Shown here one piece after another: positions 25,999 through 34,563 of a stretch of DNA of 64,000 bases. Made by a program: the position numbers and the translations under genes. The stretch comes from Ornithinimicrobium cavernae. Its GTDB lineage: Bacteria > Actinomycetota > Actinomycetes > Actinomycetales > Dermatophilaceae. The stretch's first letter is position 1. Each line of letters begins with the position of its first letter. The notes under the pieces are model-generated. The model saw only the letters and a list, made by a program, of their open reading frames with translations, did not search any database and was not told where the DNA came from. The stretch spans positions 124,001 to 188,000 of the forward strand of contig NZ_QDDJ01000008.1 in NCBI RefSeq assembly GCF_003121625.1, read 5' to 3'.

Positions 25999-27749
25999 TG
26001 ACGACCATCCCGCAGGGCGCTGAAGCGGTCCGGGACCGGACACCGACCGGGACCTCCAGCGACGACGCACGACCCAGCCTGCCGCCGCCCCTGGTGTGGG
26101 CCGACGACCGCCTCGGGGTCGCCAAGGGCATGGGCCTGTTCAAGAAGGTCTTCCCCGACCACTGGTCCTTCCTCCTGGGCGAGATCGCGATGTACTCGAT
26201 GATCATCTGCCTGATCACGGGGACCTTCCTGACCTTCTGGTTCGTGCCGAGCATGGGCCACGTGATCTACGACGGCTCCTACGTGCCGCTGAAGGGTGTC
26301 GGGATGAGCGAGGCCTATGCCTCGACCCTGGACATCTCCTTCGACATCAAGGGTGGCCTGCTGATCCGCCAGCTGCACCACTGGGCGGCGCTGCTGTTCA
26401 TCGTGGGCATCGCGCTGCACGTGGCACGCGTGTTCTTCACCGGGGCGTTCCGCAAGCCGCGCGAGCTCAACTGGGTGATCGGCACCGTCCTGTCGCTGTT
26501 GGCCATCATCGAGGGCTTCGCCGGCTACTCCCTGCCGGACGACCTGCTCTCCGGCACCGGCATCCGGGCAATGAACGGCTTCATGTCCTCCGCCCCGGTC
26601 ATCGGCACCTACATGACGTTCTTCGTCTTCGGCGGCGAGTTCCCGGGCGAGGCGATCATCCCGCGCCTCTACATCGCCCACGTGCTGCTGCTGCCGGCGC
26701 TGCTGGTGGGGCTGTTCGCGGTCCACATCTTCCTGGTCTTCTGGCACAAGCACACGCAGTACCCCGGACCGGGCCGGACCAACACCAACGTGGTCGGTTT
26801 CCCGCTCATGCCGGTCTACACCGCCAAGGCCGGTGGCTTCTTCTTCATCGTGTTCGGCATCACCGCGCTGATCTCGGCCACAGTGACGATCAACGCGGTG
26901 TGGGCCTACGGTCCCTACGATCCCTCGCAGGTCACCGCCGGTTCACAGCCGGACTTCTACATGTGGTTCTCCGACGGTGCGCTGCGGCTGTTGCCGGGCT
27001 GGCTCGAGTTCGAGCTGTGGGGCTTCACCTGGAGCTTCAACATCTTCCTCGGGTCGTTGCTCCTGCTGCCGCTCGTGTGGATCATCCTGGGCGTCTACCC
27101 GTTCATCGAGAAGTGGGTCACCGGCGACAACCGGGAGCACCACCTGCTGGACCGTCCGCGCAACGCCCCGGTCCGCACGGCCATCGGCGCCGCCGCGATC
27201 TCGATCTACCTCGTACTCGCGATCGCCACGATCAACGACATCCTCGCGATCAAGCTGCACCTGTCGATCAACGACATCACGGTCGCCCTGCGGATCGCGT
27301 TCTTCCTGCTGCCGGTCATCGTCTTCATGGTCACCAAGCGGTTGTGTCTGTCCCTGCAGCGCGCCGACCGGGACCTGGTGCTCCACGGCACCGAGACCGG
27401 CCGCATCCAGCGCACCCCGGAGGGCCGCTTCTACGAGGTCCACGAGGACCTCGACGCCCACGACCGCTGGCACCTGGTGCAGCACGAGGCACAGCACCCG
27501 CTGTCGCTCACCGCTGGCCCGGACACGGACGAGTACGGCGTGGCGAAGCCGCGTGGCATGGCCTTCAAGGTGCGCCGTGCCCTGTCGGAGTTCTACTTCC
27601 GGGACCGCGTCGACCCGGTCACCCCCTCCGAGCTGGCCGCCGCCCACCACCACGGTGAGGCGGAGGCGCTGCCGGGTGGACACGCCGAGGCGATCGAGGA
27701 GGCACGGGCGGAGGAGACCCTGAGCCTCCGCTCGGACGACCGTCACTGA
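25998..27749 (+). CDS. qcrB: bc1 complex cytochrome b subunit
   Basis: 583-aa cytochrome b, extended at both ends relative to mitochondrial forms. Heme-ligating histidines lie in the second and fourth helices (RQLHHWAALLFIVGIALH and RLYIAHVLLLPALLVGLFAVH regions). The quinol-oxidation motif region follows near AGSQPDFYMWFSDG. The soluble C-terminal 100 residues are charged and His-rich at the end (AAAHHHGEAE). QcrB is the target of Q203-type inhibitors in mycobacteria. A strong hairpin at 27773-27812 ends the operon. Confidence 0.96.
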   Translation: MTTIPQGAEAVRDRTPTGTSSDDARPSLPPPLVWADDRLGVAKGMGLFKKVFPDHWSFLLGEIAMYSMIICLITGTFLTFWFVPSMGHVIYDGSYVPLKGVGMSEAYASTLDISFDIKGGLLIRQLHHWAALLFIVGIALHVARVFFTGAFRKPRELNWVIGTVLSLLAIIEGFAGYSLPDDLLSGTGIRAMNGFMSSAPVIGTYMTFFVFGGEFPGEAIIPRLYIAHVLLLPALLVGLFAVHIFLVFWHKHTQYPGPGRTNTNVVGFPLMPVYTAKAGGFFFIVFGITALISATVTINAVWAYGPYDPSQVTAGSQPDFYMWFSDGALRLLPGWLEFELWGFTWSFNIFLGSLLLLPLVWIILGVYPFIEKWVTGDNREHHLLDRPRNAPVRTAIGAAAISIYLVLAIATINDILAIKLHLSINDITVALRIAFFLLPVIVFMVTKRLCLSLQRADRDLVLHGTETGRIQRTPEGRFYEVHEDLDAHDRWHLVQHEAQHPLSLTAGPDTDEYGVAKPRGMAFKVRRALSEFYFRDRVDPVTPSELAAAHHHGEAEALPGGHAEAIEEARAEETLSLRSDDRH

Positions 27750-27772
27750 GACGGCTGCCCACAACGCACGGT

Positions 27773-27812
27773 CCTGATGGCCGTGGTGCCGGTCGGCACC
27801 ACGGCCATCAGG
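27773..27812 (+). terminator. Terminator of the ctaE-qcrCAB cluster
   Basis: Perfect 18-bp arms 27773-27790 and 27795-27812 around a GGTC loop, 24 nt after the qcrB stop. No T-run follows. Confidence 0.88.
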
Positions 27813-27876
27813 CTCTCAGACGGTATGCCGGACGCTCGCCCGAGTGCACCGGTGACAGGGAGAGGACGAGCACGAC

Positions 27877-28356
27877 GTGACGACCCCCGAGACGGGACCT
27901 GACTCGTCTGACGAGCACCGACGCGCCGATGGGCTCGATGAGAACCGGCACGCCGATGGGCCCGACGAGCACCGGCACGCCGATGAGGGGGCGCTCCCCC
28001 AGGATCCGGTGGAGATGAGCCGCGAGGAGTTCGAGGAGGCGGTCGGTGATGCGCTGGACCAGGTCCCTGTGCAGCTCATGGACCTTCTCGACAACGTGGT
28101 GTTCTTCGTCGAGGACGAGCCCCCGGCCGATGACCCGGATCTCCTCGGCGTGTACGACGGTGTGCCGCTGACCGAGCGGGACGACATGTTCGGTGGTGCC
28201 ATGCCCGACCGCATCACGATCTTCCGGGGACCGACGCTGCGGATGTGCGAGGACCGCGAGGACGTGATCGACGAGGTCGCCGTCACCGTCGTGCACGAGA
28301 TCGCCCACCACTTCGGCATCGATGACGAGAAGCTGCACGCCCTGGGCTGGGGCTGA
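27877..28356 (+). CDS. Metallopeptidase family protein (minimal zincin)
   Basis: The conserved part (from about residue 47, MSREEFEEAV) is a small zincin-like domain whose single HEXXH motif is VVHEIAHHFGIDD near the C-terminus, as in the DUF1025/minimal metallopeptidase family. In this family proteolytic activity is uncertain. Ahead of it lies a 40-residue His/Asp-rich arm with tandem (D)E(N/H)RHADG units from a repeated 24-bp segment at about 27915-27990. The GTG at 27877 has only a weak upstream purine run; an internal start at 28015 would give just the family domain. It is the last core gene before the low-GC block. Confidence 0.8.
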   Translation: MTTPETGPDSSDEHRRADGLDENRHADGPDEHRHADEGALPQDPVEMSREEFEEAVGDALDQVPVQLMDLLDNVVFFVEDEPPADDPDLLGVYDGVPLTERDDMFGGAMPDRITIFRGPTLRMCEDREDVIDEVAVTVVHEIAHHFGIDDEKLHALGWG

Positions 28357-28585
28357 GCGCGCACCACCCAGCCCGCCGATGCCCCGATCCCCCGCCGACA
28401 CCGGCGTGCACCTCCTCGAGACGATCACTGCGCAGGTCGAGGTGCGCCTGCGGCCGTCCGCCTCCCCCTGTGCACGTGCATCGATCCTTCGCACCCGCCT
28501 CGGCTTGGTTCAGGCGTCAGCGAACACGACCTTTCTGGGCAGGCACGGTGTTGCCTCATATGGGTGGGGTCGGTGCGTGGTTCTC
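28357..28585. other. Left boundary of accessory block, no gene
   Basis: 229 bp between convergent genes. Composition changes here from the core to the less GC-rich block. I see no tRNA, direct repeat or integrase trace that would mark an attachment site. Confidence 0.4.
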
Positions 28586-30526
28586 CTATGCGCATGCGCA
28601 TGCGTGGGTGCCGCTCCGCTCCTCCGCACCGCTGCTCACGCAGTGGGTCACCTTCGCTGGTGGCACGTCAAGCGAGGGGTTGTGGTCGAAGAAGCCGAAG
28701 GGAGCGAGCAGGAAGCCCGCGCGCTCGACCGGCATGATGGGCCAGTCCTCGAGTCTCGGCACATGGGTGATGCCGAAGACGTGCCAGAGGGTGACGTCGG
28801 TCGAGTCGAGTGGCCGACCCTGAGCAGTCCAGGCGGGCAGACCCTTGCCCTCACCGCTCTGGAACGGATAGTCGCCCGCGGGGTAGCGCTCGTCGGCGTC
28901 GGTGGCCGTAACCCACACATCCGCATACATGAACCCGGCCCGCTTGCCGATGCTCGATGTCGGCTCCGCGACGGGGGTCACCGGATTCTTCGGGATCAAC
29001 TTGTACGCGACGGGCCGCCCCATCTTGTTGAGCTTCTGCGGGTTGACGACCTTCCAGTACCTGGCGGAAGCGGGATTGATAAACCGCTGGCTCTCCCCCT
29101 CATCTCGCACCTGCACGATCTTCTCGACGAAGGATCCTCCGTAAGGATTCAGAGGGCCCCGCTCGGGAGCGACCGCGTCCACCTCGAAAACGCTGTTCTG
29201 CGTGCCGTCGAGGTCGAGGTCGAGTCTGGCGCAGAAGACATGCTGATGGTGCGGGGCGATTAGACCTGGCTGCACGGCGGTTCCGAAGATCGCCTCCTGT
29301 CCCGGGTGCTGGGCAAGGGTGAGCACTATGCCTGTGAATTTCACCTCGAACTCGATGCCACCGTCCTGGTAGAAGTACCAGTAATAGGCGTACTCGTAAT
29401 TGTCGATGGTGTAGATCGAGGAGACGACGAAGCGACGGCCGCGGCGCACCTCAACGCTGCCGTCGGTGTCGGTGTGCTTCCACAAAATTCCGGTGTCCTC
29501 TTCGTGGACGCAGATGGCGTTGCCGATCGTACGCACCCCTCCGAGGTTGTCGACGTACCAGGCATCTATGTAGTGGATTTGGCCAAGGCAGTCGCAACCG
29601 AGGGTAAGTGAGTTGGTGTTAATGCCCATGAATATCTCGCCTGTATCGAAGGCGTTCTTGCGATAGGAGCCCGGACTGGGATCGGCGTAGGGGATCACGA
29701 GCTCTGCCATCGAGAGCCGGTGCGCGATCTTGCGTTCCAGTCCCCCGTCGTTGTATCTCACGTCGTGGATGAGCAAGCCCTCACGCGGGCAGAAGCCGAC
29801 CCGCATCTGCCAGTTTTGCCAGCGGAGCAGGTGGCCCTCGGCGGTGAAGCCCGCCCCCTGCGGCTGCGTAATCTCGAGTGGCGCAACATGACGGTCGGGC
29901 TGCATGACCGAGGCGCGGTAGTCCCCCGCCTCCTGGGGCACCGGTATGCGTTCGTGCTCCTCGATCTCAAGCAGTTCGAGGGTGTCAAGGTCGATCACCG
30001 CGTACAGCCCGTGGATCGGATGGGCGTAGGGGTTACCCGTCGGCGTCTTACGCTCCCAGCACGGCGTGTAAACGACGCGGCGACCGGCGAAGCGATCAGG
30101 CAACAGGCCGCCGAACGGCCAGGCCTCGAGATGGATCTGGCTACCCTCGTCAAGGCCGCGCGCACGCAGTCCCTCCACGAATACCTGGCTGGAGCGCGCG
30201 AGGTCGAGTGCGGCGTCGACCTGGGCGACGAGCATCGGGGCGCTCGCTCCCGGAACCAAATTCCACGCGCACAGTTCATCTTGCGAGAGGTCAACCCGCG
30301 CCTCGTAGAGCTCCCGGCTGCCATGCCGCCAGAGCGCCGCGCGGGCCCGGCGATGGGGCGCGCCCGCGGCGAGTTCTTCCTTGCCAGGCTCGTCGAGCGC
30401 GACGCTGACGAAGAGATCCGAGGGAACCGACTCCTCGCAGGCGCGCACCAGTTCGACGGCACGCGCGAGTTCTGCCCCATTCAAGGGATCTAGCGGGTGG
30501 GGGGTGGCCCCGTACGTATCGGGCAT
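28586..30526 (-). CDS. Copper-containing primary amine oxidase
   Basis: 646-aa enzyme that oxidises primary amines to aldehydes with release of ammonia and hydrogen peroxide, using copper and a topaquinone made from its own tyrosine. The cofactor Tyr is in TIDNYEYAYYW. Copper ligands are the H-x-H of HHQHVFCARLD and a His in TLWHVFGITH. The catalytic base is the Asp of AFDTGEIF. The residue two before that Asp, the gate Tyr of Arthrobacter phenylethylamine oxidase, is Ala here, as I recall for the Hansenula enzyme HPAO-1, which suggests a roomier pocket. No signal peptide, so it is cytoplasmic. AAGGAGG precedes the ATG. It is the last gene of the hydrolase-permease-oxidase operon. The C-terminus ends in a GCATGC-repeat-encoded ACACA. 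Confidence 0.94.
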   Translation of the reverse strand: MPDTYGATPHPLDPLNGAELARAVELVRACEESVPSDLFVSVALDEPGKEELAAGAPHRRARAALWRHGSRELYEARVDLSQDELCAWNLVPGASAPMLVAQVDAALDLARSSQVFVEGLRARGLDEGSQIHLEAWPFGGLLPDRFAGRRVVYTPCWERKTPTGNPYAHPIHGLYAVIDLDTLELLEIEEHERIPVPQEAGDYRASVMQPDRHVAPLEITQPQGAGFTAEGHLLRWQNWQMRVGFCPREGLLIHDVRYNDGGLERKIAHRLSMAELVIPYADPSPGSYRKNAFDTGEIFMGINTNSLTLGCDCLGQIHYIDAWYVDNLGGVRTIGNAICVHEEDTGILWKHTDTDGSVEVRRGRRFVVSSIYTIDNYEYAYYWYFYQDGGIEFEVKFTGIVLTLAQHPGQEAIFGTAVQPGLIAPHHQHVFCARLDLDLDGTQNSVFEVDAVAPERGPLNPYGGSFVEKIVQVRDEGESQRFINPASARYWKVVNPQKLNKMGRPVAYKLIPKNPVTPVAEPTSSIGKRAGFMYADVWVTATDADERYPAGDYPFQSGEGKGLPAWTAQGRPLDSTDVTLWHVFGITHVPRLEDWPIMPVERAGFLLAPFGFFDHNPSLDVPPAKVTHCVSSGAEERSGTHACACA

Positions 30527-30581
30527 TTCTCCAGGTCCTCCTTAGTTGCGTTGCGGTGCTCGGCGTCGCATCCGTCACTCC

Positions 30582-31988
30582 TCACGAACTCGACGACCCT
30601 TGCCCTTCCGGGGTGTCGCCGAAAATCGGCGCGAGCATGCGCAGGTGGGTCTCGCTACGCGGACGCAGGTAGAGCAACCAGTAGAGGAACGCCACCACGA
30701 GGATGACTCCGGTGATGAGCAGGTCGTTCGCCGTCTGCTGGGTCAGGATTAAGATGGCGAACAGTCCCGAGAAGATCGGGATGACCGGCCAGAGCGGCAT
30801 TCTGTAGACGCGGCGGATGTCCCTGTGGCGCACGCGGCTGACGATCGCACTGGCCGAGATGAGCACGAACTCCACCGAGACGACGGTGCCGATGATGGTC
30901 GCCATCGCGTCCACGTCAAATGCGAGGATCAGGATGATTGAGCCGACGCCGACGAGCAGGGAGGCGACCCACGGCGTCTCCAGCTTCGGATGCACCGAGG
31001 CGAGCGGCTTACTAATGGCTTTCGGCCACACGTGATCCCGGCCTGAGCTGTACAGCACACGCGAGAAATACGGCACGAGGGCGACGACACCGTTCATGAT
31101 CGACAGCGCGATGCCGAGGTTCACCACCGTGGCGAAGACCGGGCTTCCAAAGCCCTCCACCAGCAGGCTCCAAGGGTTCGCCGAGTTGGTGAACGCAGCG
31201 AGGTCGAGTGCGCCCATGAGGCCCGCCGCCACTGGGATCACGGCGGTGATCACGGCGACTGCCAGCGCGAGGAACACCGAGTTCGCCACTGCGCGGGGGT
31301 TGCCCTTGGTCTCCTCCGAAAACAACAGAGCGCCCTGGAAACCGTTGTAGGCGAAGGCTGCAACGGCGACACCGGCTATGAGCGTGCCGAACGACAGCGG
31401 GCCAGCCACCTGCGTTTCAGGGTCGAAGATGGTGGGCACGAACAGCACCCCGGGGCCACGCTGGGTGCTGATGAAACCGAGCGCCGCGATGAAAGTTACG
31501 ACGGCGATCTCGAAGGTGAGTAGGACCCCGACGGCTCTAGCGGTGAACTTGACGCCGACAATTGAGATGATCACGCCGACTCCTATGACCACCGCGCCGA
31601 CGATGCGCGCATCCAATGAGACGACGCTGCTCAAATAGCCAGCGATGCTCAGCGCGACCACGGCAGGAATGAGGAAGGCCTGCACAGGCCCTGTCAGCAC
31701 GAGGGAGATGAAGCCGAGGGCCCGCCCCAGCGTGCGTGACACGATCGTGTAGTCGCCGCCGGCAATCGGGTAGGTGGAGCCGAGCTCCGCCCAGCTGAAG
31801 GCCATCGCGGCGCCGAGGAGGCCACCGATCATGAGCACCCAGAACGCGCCTGTGCCGGTGAGGTTCAGCAGAACAGGCGCGATTGCGAAGACGACCACAG
31901 CAGGGGTAATCGCGGCCACGCAGAGAGTGACGTTGCCGAGCACGCCGAGTTCTCGGCGCAACTCCTGCTTGTATTGGGTCTGAGTCAT
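30582..31988 (-). CDS. APC superfamily amino acid/amine permease
   Basis: 468-aa membrane transporter with about 12 hydrophobic segments. The N-terminus (ELGVLGNVTLCVAAITP) corresponds to the first, substrate-binding, broken helix of the APC fold, and AFSWAELGSTYPIAGGDYTI to helix 2 and its loop. The YNGFQGALLFSEETKNP-like segment (here with EETKGNPR) is the conserved helix 6 to 7 region. It should import an amino acid, amine or related cation with protons. It lies between the hydrolase (41 nt upstream) and the amine oxidase (55 nt downstream) on the same strand, so it most likely carries their substrate. Confidence 0.9.
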   Translation of the reverse strand: MTQTQYKQELRRELGVLGNVTLCVAAITPAVVVFAIAPVLLNLTGTGAFWVLMIGGLLGAAMAFSWAELGSTYPIAGGDYTIVSRTLGRALGFISLVLTGPVQAFLIPAVVALSIAGYLSSVVSLDARIVGAVVIGVGVIISIVGVKFTARAVGVLLTFEIAVVTFIAALGFISTQRGPGVLFVPTIFDPETQVAGPLSFGTLIAGVAVAAFAYNGFQGALLFSEETKGNPRAVANSVFLALAVAVITAVIPVAAGLMGALDLAAFTNSANPWSLLVEGFGSPVFATVVNLGIALSIMNGVVALVPYFSRVLYSSGRDHVWPKAISKPLASVHPKLETPWVASLLVGVGSIILILAFDVDAMATIIGTVVSVEFVLISASAIVSRVRHRDIRRVYRMPLWPVIPIFSGLFAILILTQQTANDLLITGVILVVAFLYWLLYLRPRSETHLRMLAPIFGDTPEGQGSSSS

Positions 31989-32029
31989 GGTTGTGCCCTT
32001 CGGTTAGAAGGTTGGAAGGGGGAGGGGGA

Positions 32030-33043
32030 TCAGGGGCGGTCGAGCACGCGTCGCGGGTTCTCGACGAGCACGGTGTGCAGCACCTCGTCCGAGATGCCGT
32101 CCAGGCGCATGAGCGGGACGATGCGCCGAAGCAGGTGGTCGTAGCCGAAGCCGCCGTAACGCCTCATGTGGATCTTCGTGAAGACATCGCAGCCGAGCAC
32201 GATCTGCTCGTGGAAACCCTCGTGCAGCAGTGGGATGAGCAGCCGCAGCCGCTCATCGTCACCCGGATCCTTGAAGTGGCCGTTGAAGTAGTAATCGGAG
32301 CCGAACGTGTCGTACGCAAGTGTGGCGCCGGTGGCGAGCATCTCGCGGTGATAGCCCTCATCGAGCTGCTCGTCGGTGTGCCCAAGCACGATGCGGTCGC
32401 GCGTCATGCCTTGTTCGGTCAGGAATTCGAACACGTCGACACCGCGCTGGCCGGCGGGATCGAGGTGCACCGACACCGTAGTGCCGGTTCGAAGCGAGGC
32501 TTGGGCGGCCGCCGCGAGGACCTTTCGCTCGCGTGGGGTCACCGGCGAGCTCGTGCCAATCTCGCCGAGGATGCCAGCGCGGATGTCGGTGCCGTCCATG
32601 CCCTTCGTGAGATCGTCGAAGAACAGCTGCGCGAGGTCGTCCTCCGAGATTCGCTCCACCCATTCGGGGTGAGAGTCGTTGATATAGCAGCCAGCACCCG
32701 AGATGATGTGCAGTCCGGTGCGCCGACTGACCTCGCGCAGTTTCTCCACCTCGCGCCCTAGGCCGATGTTCGAGAGGTCGACGATCGCCGATCCTCCCAC
32801 CTCCGTCAGGAAGGCGAGCTCCTCGACCGCATCTTCGAGGTTGTCGAGGATCAGGTTGTTCGGGTTGGCGACGAGGTTCCAGCGATGGAACCCGTAGTTC
32901 TCGAGCCTGACGACCCCGTCTTCGGGGCCGGCTTCGGGGGACTCGGTGTGCCAGACGCGCGCGTCGATGAAGACATGCTCATGCATGCTCGTCGGCCCGA
33001 GCTGATCCCGCCCGATCGGGCCTAAAACCGTGTAGATCGGCAT
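32030..33043 (-). CDS. Phosphotriesterase-homology (PHP/PTER-like) metal-dependent hydrolase
   Basis: 337-aa amidohydrolase-superfamily barrel. Metal ligands in order: His21 and His23 (SMHEHVF), a Glu in GILGEIGTS where true phosphotriesterases have a carboxylated Lys, His in SVHLDPAG, His in VLGHTDEQ and Asp in GCDVFTK. The GEIG form marks the phosphotriesterase-homology group. One member, animal PTER, hydrolyses N-acetyltaurine, and other relatives are lactonases. An amide or lactone substrate is therefore likely here, with the amine oxidase and permease in the same operon favouring an N-acylated amine. It is the first gene; GAGG lies 5 nt before the ATG. Confidence 0.87.
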   Translation of the reverse strand: MPIYTVLGPIGRDQLGPTSMHEHVFIDARVWHTESPEAGPEDGVVRLENYGFHRWNLVANPNNLILDNLEDAVEELAFLTEVGGSAIVDLSNIGLGREVEKLREVSRRTGLHIISGAGCYINDSHPEWVERISEDDLAQLFFDDLTKGMDGTDIRAGILGEIGTSSPVTPRERKVLAAAAQASLRTGTTVSVHLDPAGQRGVDVFEFLTEQGMTRDRIVLGHTDEQLDEGYHREMLATGATLAYDTFGSDYYFNGHFKDPGDDERLRLLIPLLHEGFHEQIVLGCDVFTKIHMRRYGGFGYDHLLRRIVPLMRLDGISDEVLHTVLVENPRRVLDRP

Positions 33044-33134
33044 TGATCCTCACTTCGTGGATGGCGACAACGATGTCCGAAGGGCTCTCAGAACCACTCG
33101 CAACCGCTCCCACAGTAAGTGAAGGAGAAGAAAA

Positions 33135-33156
33135 TGTCTACATGTTCATGTGGACA
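33135..33156. promoter_or_regulatory. Candidate TetR-type operator
   Basis: TGTCTACATG (33135-33144) and CATGTGGACA (33147-33156) form a 22-bp palindrome, 9 of 10 pairs matching, around TT. It lies in the AT-rich gap upstream of the hydrolase-permease-oxidase operon and just downstream of the regulator gene. TTGTCC within it could serve as a minus-strand -35. Confidence 0.6.
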
Positions 33157-33201
33157 ATATCTTTCTTTCCAACTTGGTCCCCACTCCATCGCTCCGCGGC
33201 G

Positions 33202-34056
33202 TCATGCTCGCAGCATCTCTATGGGAACGCCCAGTTGCAGGGAGAGATAGTCAGCGACAGAATCGAGCATCGCCTCGCGGGGAACGATGGTGGCACCGAC
33301 CGCGAGCTGGTAGCCGAAGCCGTCGATCATTGCGAGTGCGGCGGCGGCCAGCAGCTCGTGAGGCGACTCGGAAGGCTTGAAGGCGCCCGCTGCGATCCCT
33401 TCCTCAATGATGGAGGCGAGCCCCGCGATCCATCGCCGCTGATACTCGTCCCATATGCCGATGAACTCCGGGTACTGACGGGCGTGGGCGAGGAGATCGA
33501 GCTCAAGGAGGTACTCGTCCCGCTGGCTCCCCTCAATCGGCAACACGCGCTTCAGGAAGGCCGCCAGGCGCTCAACAGGTGACAATCCACCCTCTAGTAC
33601 CTGCTGCTCGAAGTTGACGGCGGCTCGCTGATTTGCGTGCAGCATCGCCCGCACGAGCGTCTCCTGGCGTGAATCGAAGTAGTACATGATCGACGATGGC
33701 GAGACGCCGGCCTCGAAGGCGATGTCGGAGATGCGGGTGGCGCAGAAGCCCCGCTTGCTGACGGTGCGCTCAGCCGCATCGAGCAGGCGCTGCAGCTCGG
33801 CCTCCGAACCTGACGGCTCGTGCTTATCCGAGAGCCCGTCGACGCCCCCCTCAAGAAACCGCTTGCGCCAGAGCGCGACCGTTGGAGCCGAGACACCCAG
33901 CGCTTCGGCAACATCCTTTGTTCGCCAGTTTTGCTCAAGCGCGAGCACGATGCGGGCCCTGGTCGCCAGCCGGGTCGAAGATGCAGGCGAATCGGCGATG
34001 CGACGCAGGTCGCTTCGCTCCCGATCGGAGAGCGCAATCCTCGGAGCCACCACCAC
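33202..34056 (-). CDS. Regulator: transposase-type helix-turn-helix fused to TetR repressor
   Basis: 284 aa in two parts. Residues about 8-78 (RATRARIVLALEQ-like, then RTKDVAEALGVSAPTVALWRKRF and GVDGLSDK) look like the N-terminal DNA-binding domain of IS630-type transposases. Residues about 84-284 form a complete TetR-family protein with its own helix-turn-helix (TRISDIAFEAGVSPSSIMYYF) and a ligand domain. Two DNA-binding units in one chain are unusual for TetR proteins. A purine-rich site precedes the GTG start. Position directly upstream of the amine/amide operon, with a palindrome between, makes it the likely controller; the ligand may be the operon's substrate or an aldehyde product. Confidence 0.85.
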   Translation of the reverse strand: MVVAPRIALSDRERSDLRRIADSPASSTRLATRARIVLALEQNWRTKDVAEALGVSAPTVALWRKRFLEGGVDGLSDKHEPSGSEAELQRLLDAAERTVSKRGFCATRISDIAFEAGVSPSSIMYYFDSRQETLVRAMLHANQRAAVNFEQQVLEGGLSPVERLAAFLKRVLPIEGSQRDEYLLELDLLAHARQYPEFIGIWDEYQRRWIAGLASIIEEGIAAGAFKPSESPHELLAAAALAMIDGFGYQLAVGATIVPREAMLDSVADYLSLQLGVPIEMLRA

Positions 34057-34207
34057 TACCCCCTCTACCTTCGTGCACCGGTCATTCTGGCACAGTGGCG
34101 ACTCGCCTCTCGGCGGTGTGGTGTCTCAGGATATCGGCGACGGTCCTGCATCAGGAGCCCGGCCTACAGGCAGGTCGATGTCCTACGCATTTCATGGCGC
34201 CGCCACG

Positions 34208-34562
34208 CTACGTTGGTGAGCAGAGCATGCCGAACCACTGTTCGGTGCCGTACTCCTCGAACCGCTCGACCTCGGTGAAGCCCAACCTCTCAGCGACACG
34301 GACGGAAAACAAACGTTGGCCACCTGCTCGGTCTGGACCATCAGTTCCTGGGGGTACGCCTCCCTGAACCAGTGGAGGGCAGCGGTACGGGCCTCCGTCG
34401 CATAGTTCCGTGCCCGCGTCGCTGGTAGGAACATGTAGCCCAGTTCTTCTTCGCCACCCCCTGGGCGAATGTGCCGGAGGCGACCGTCGTCGCGTCGATC
34501 GATGGTGACGTTGCCGAGCACGGAGGGTTCCACCACGAGCCACGTCGTTCGTAGAGTGATCC
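34208..34562 (-). pseudogene. GNAT acetyltransferase remnant
   Basis: The minus strand encodes the C-terminal part of a RimJ/RimL-like N-acetyltransferase: WLVVEPSVLGNVTIDRRDD, then the acetyl-CoA-side strand EEELGYMFLPATRARNYATEA, then after a frameshift near 34305-34325 the usual ending RVAERLGFTEVERFEEYG. The N-terminal portion is missing and the homology stops where the HIT gene begins (34564). It is both truncated and frameshifted, hence non-functional. Confidence 0.75.
34528..34557 (+). promoter_or_regulatory. Candidate promoter of the HIT gene, leaderless
   Basis: TTCCAC (34528-34533), 18-nt spacer, TAGAGT (34552-34557), then 6 nt to the ATG. The promoter lies inside the GNAT remnant. 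Confidence 0.5.
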
Positions 34563-34563
34563 C

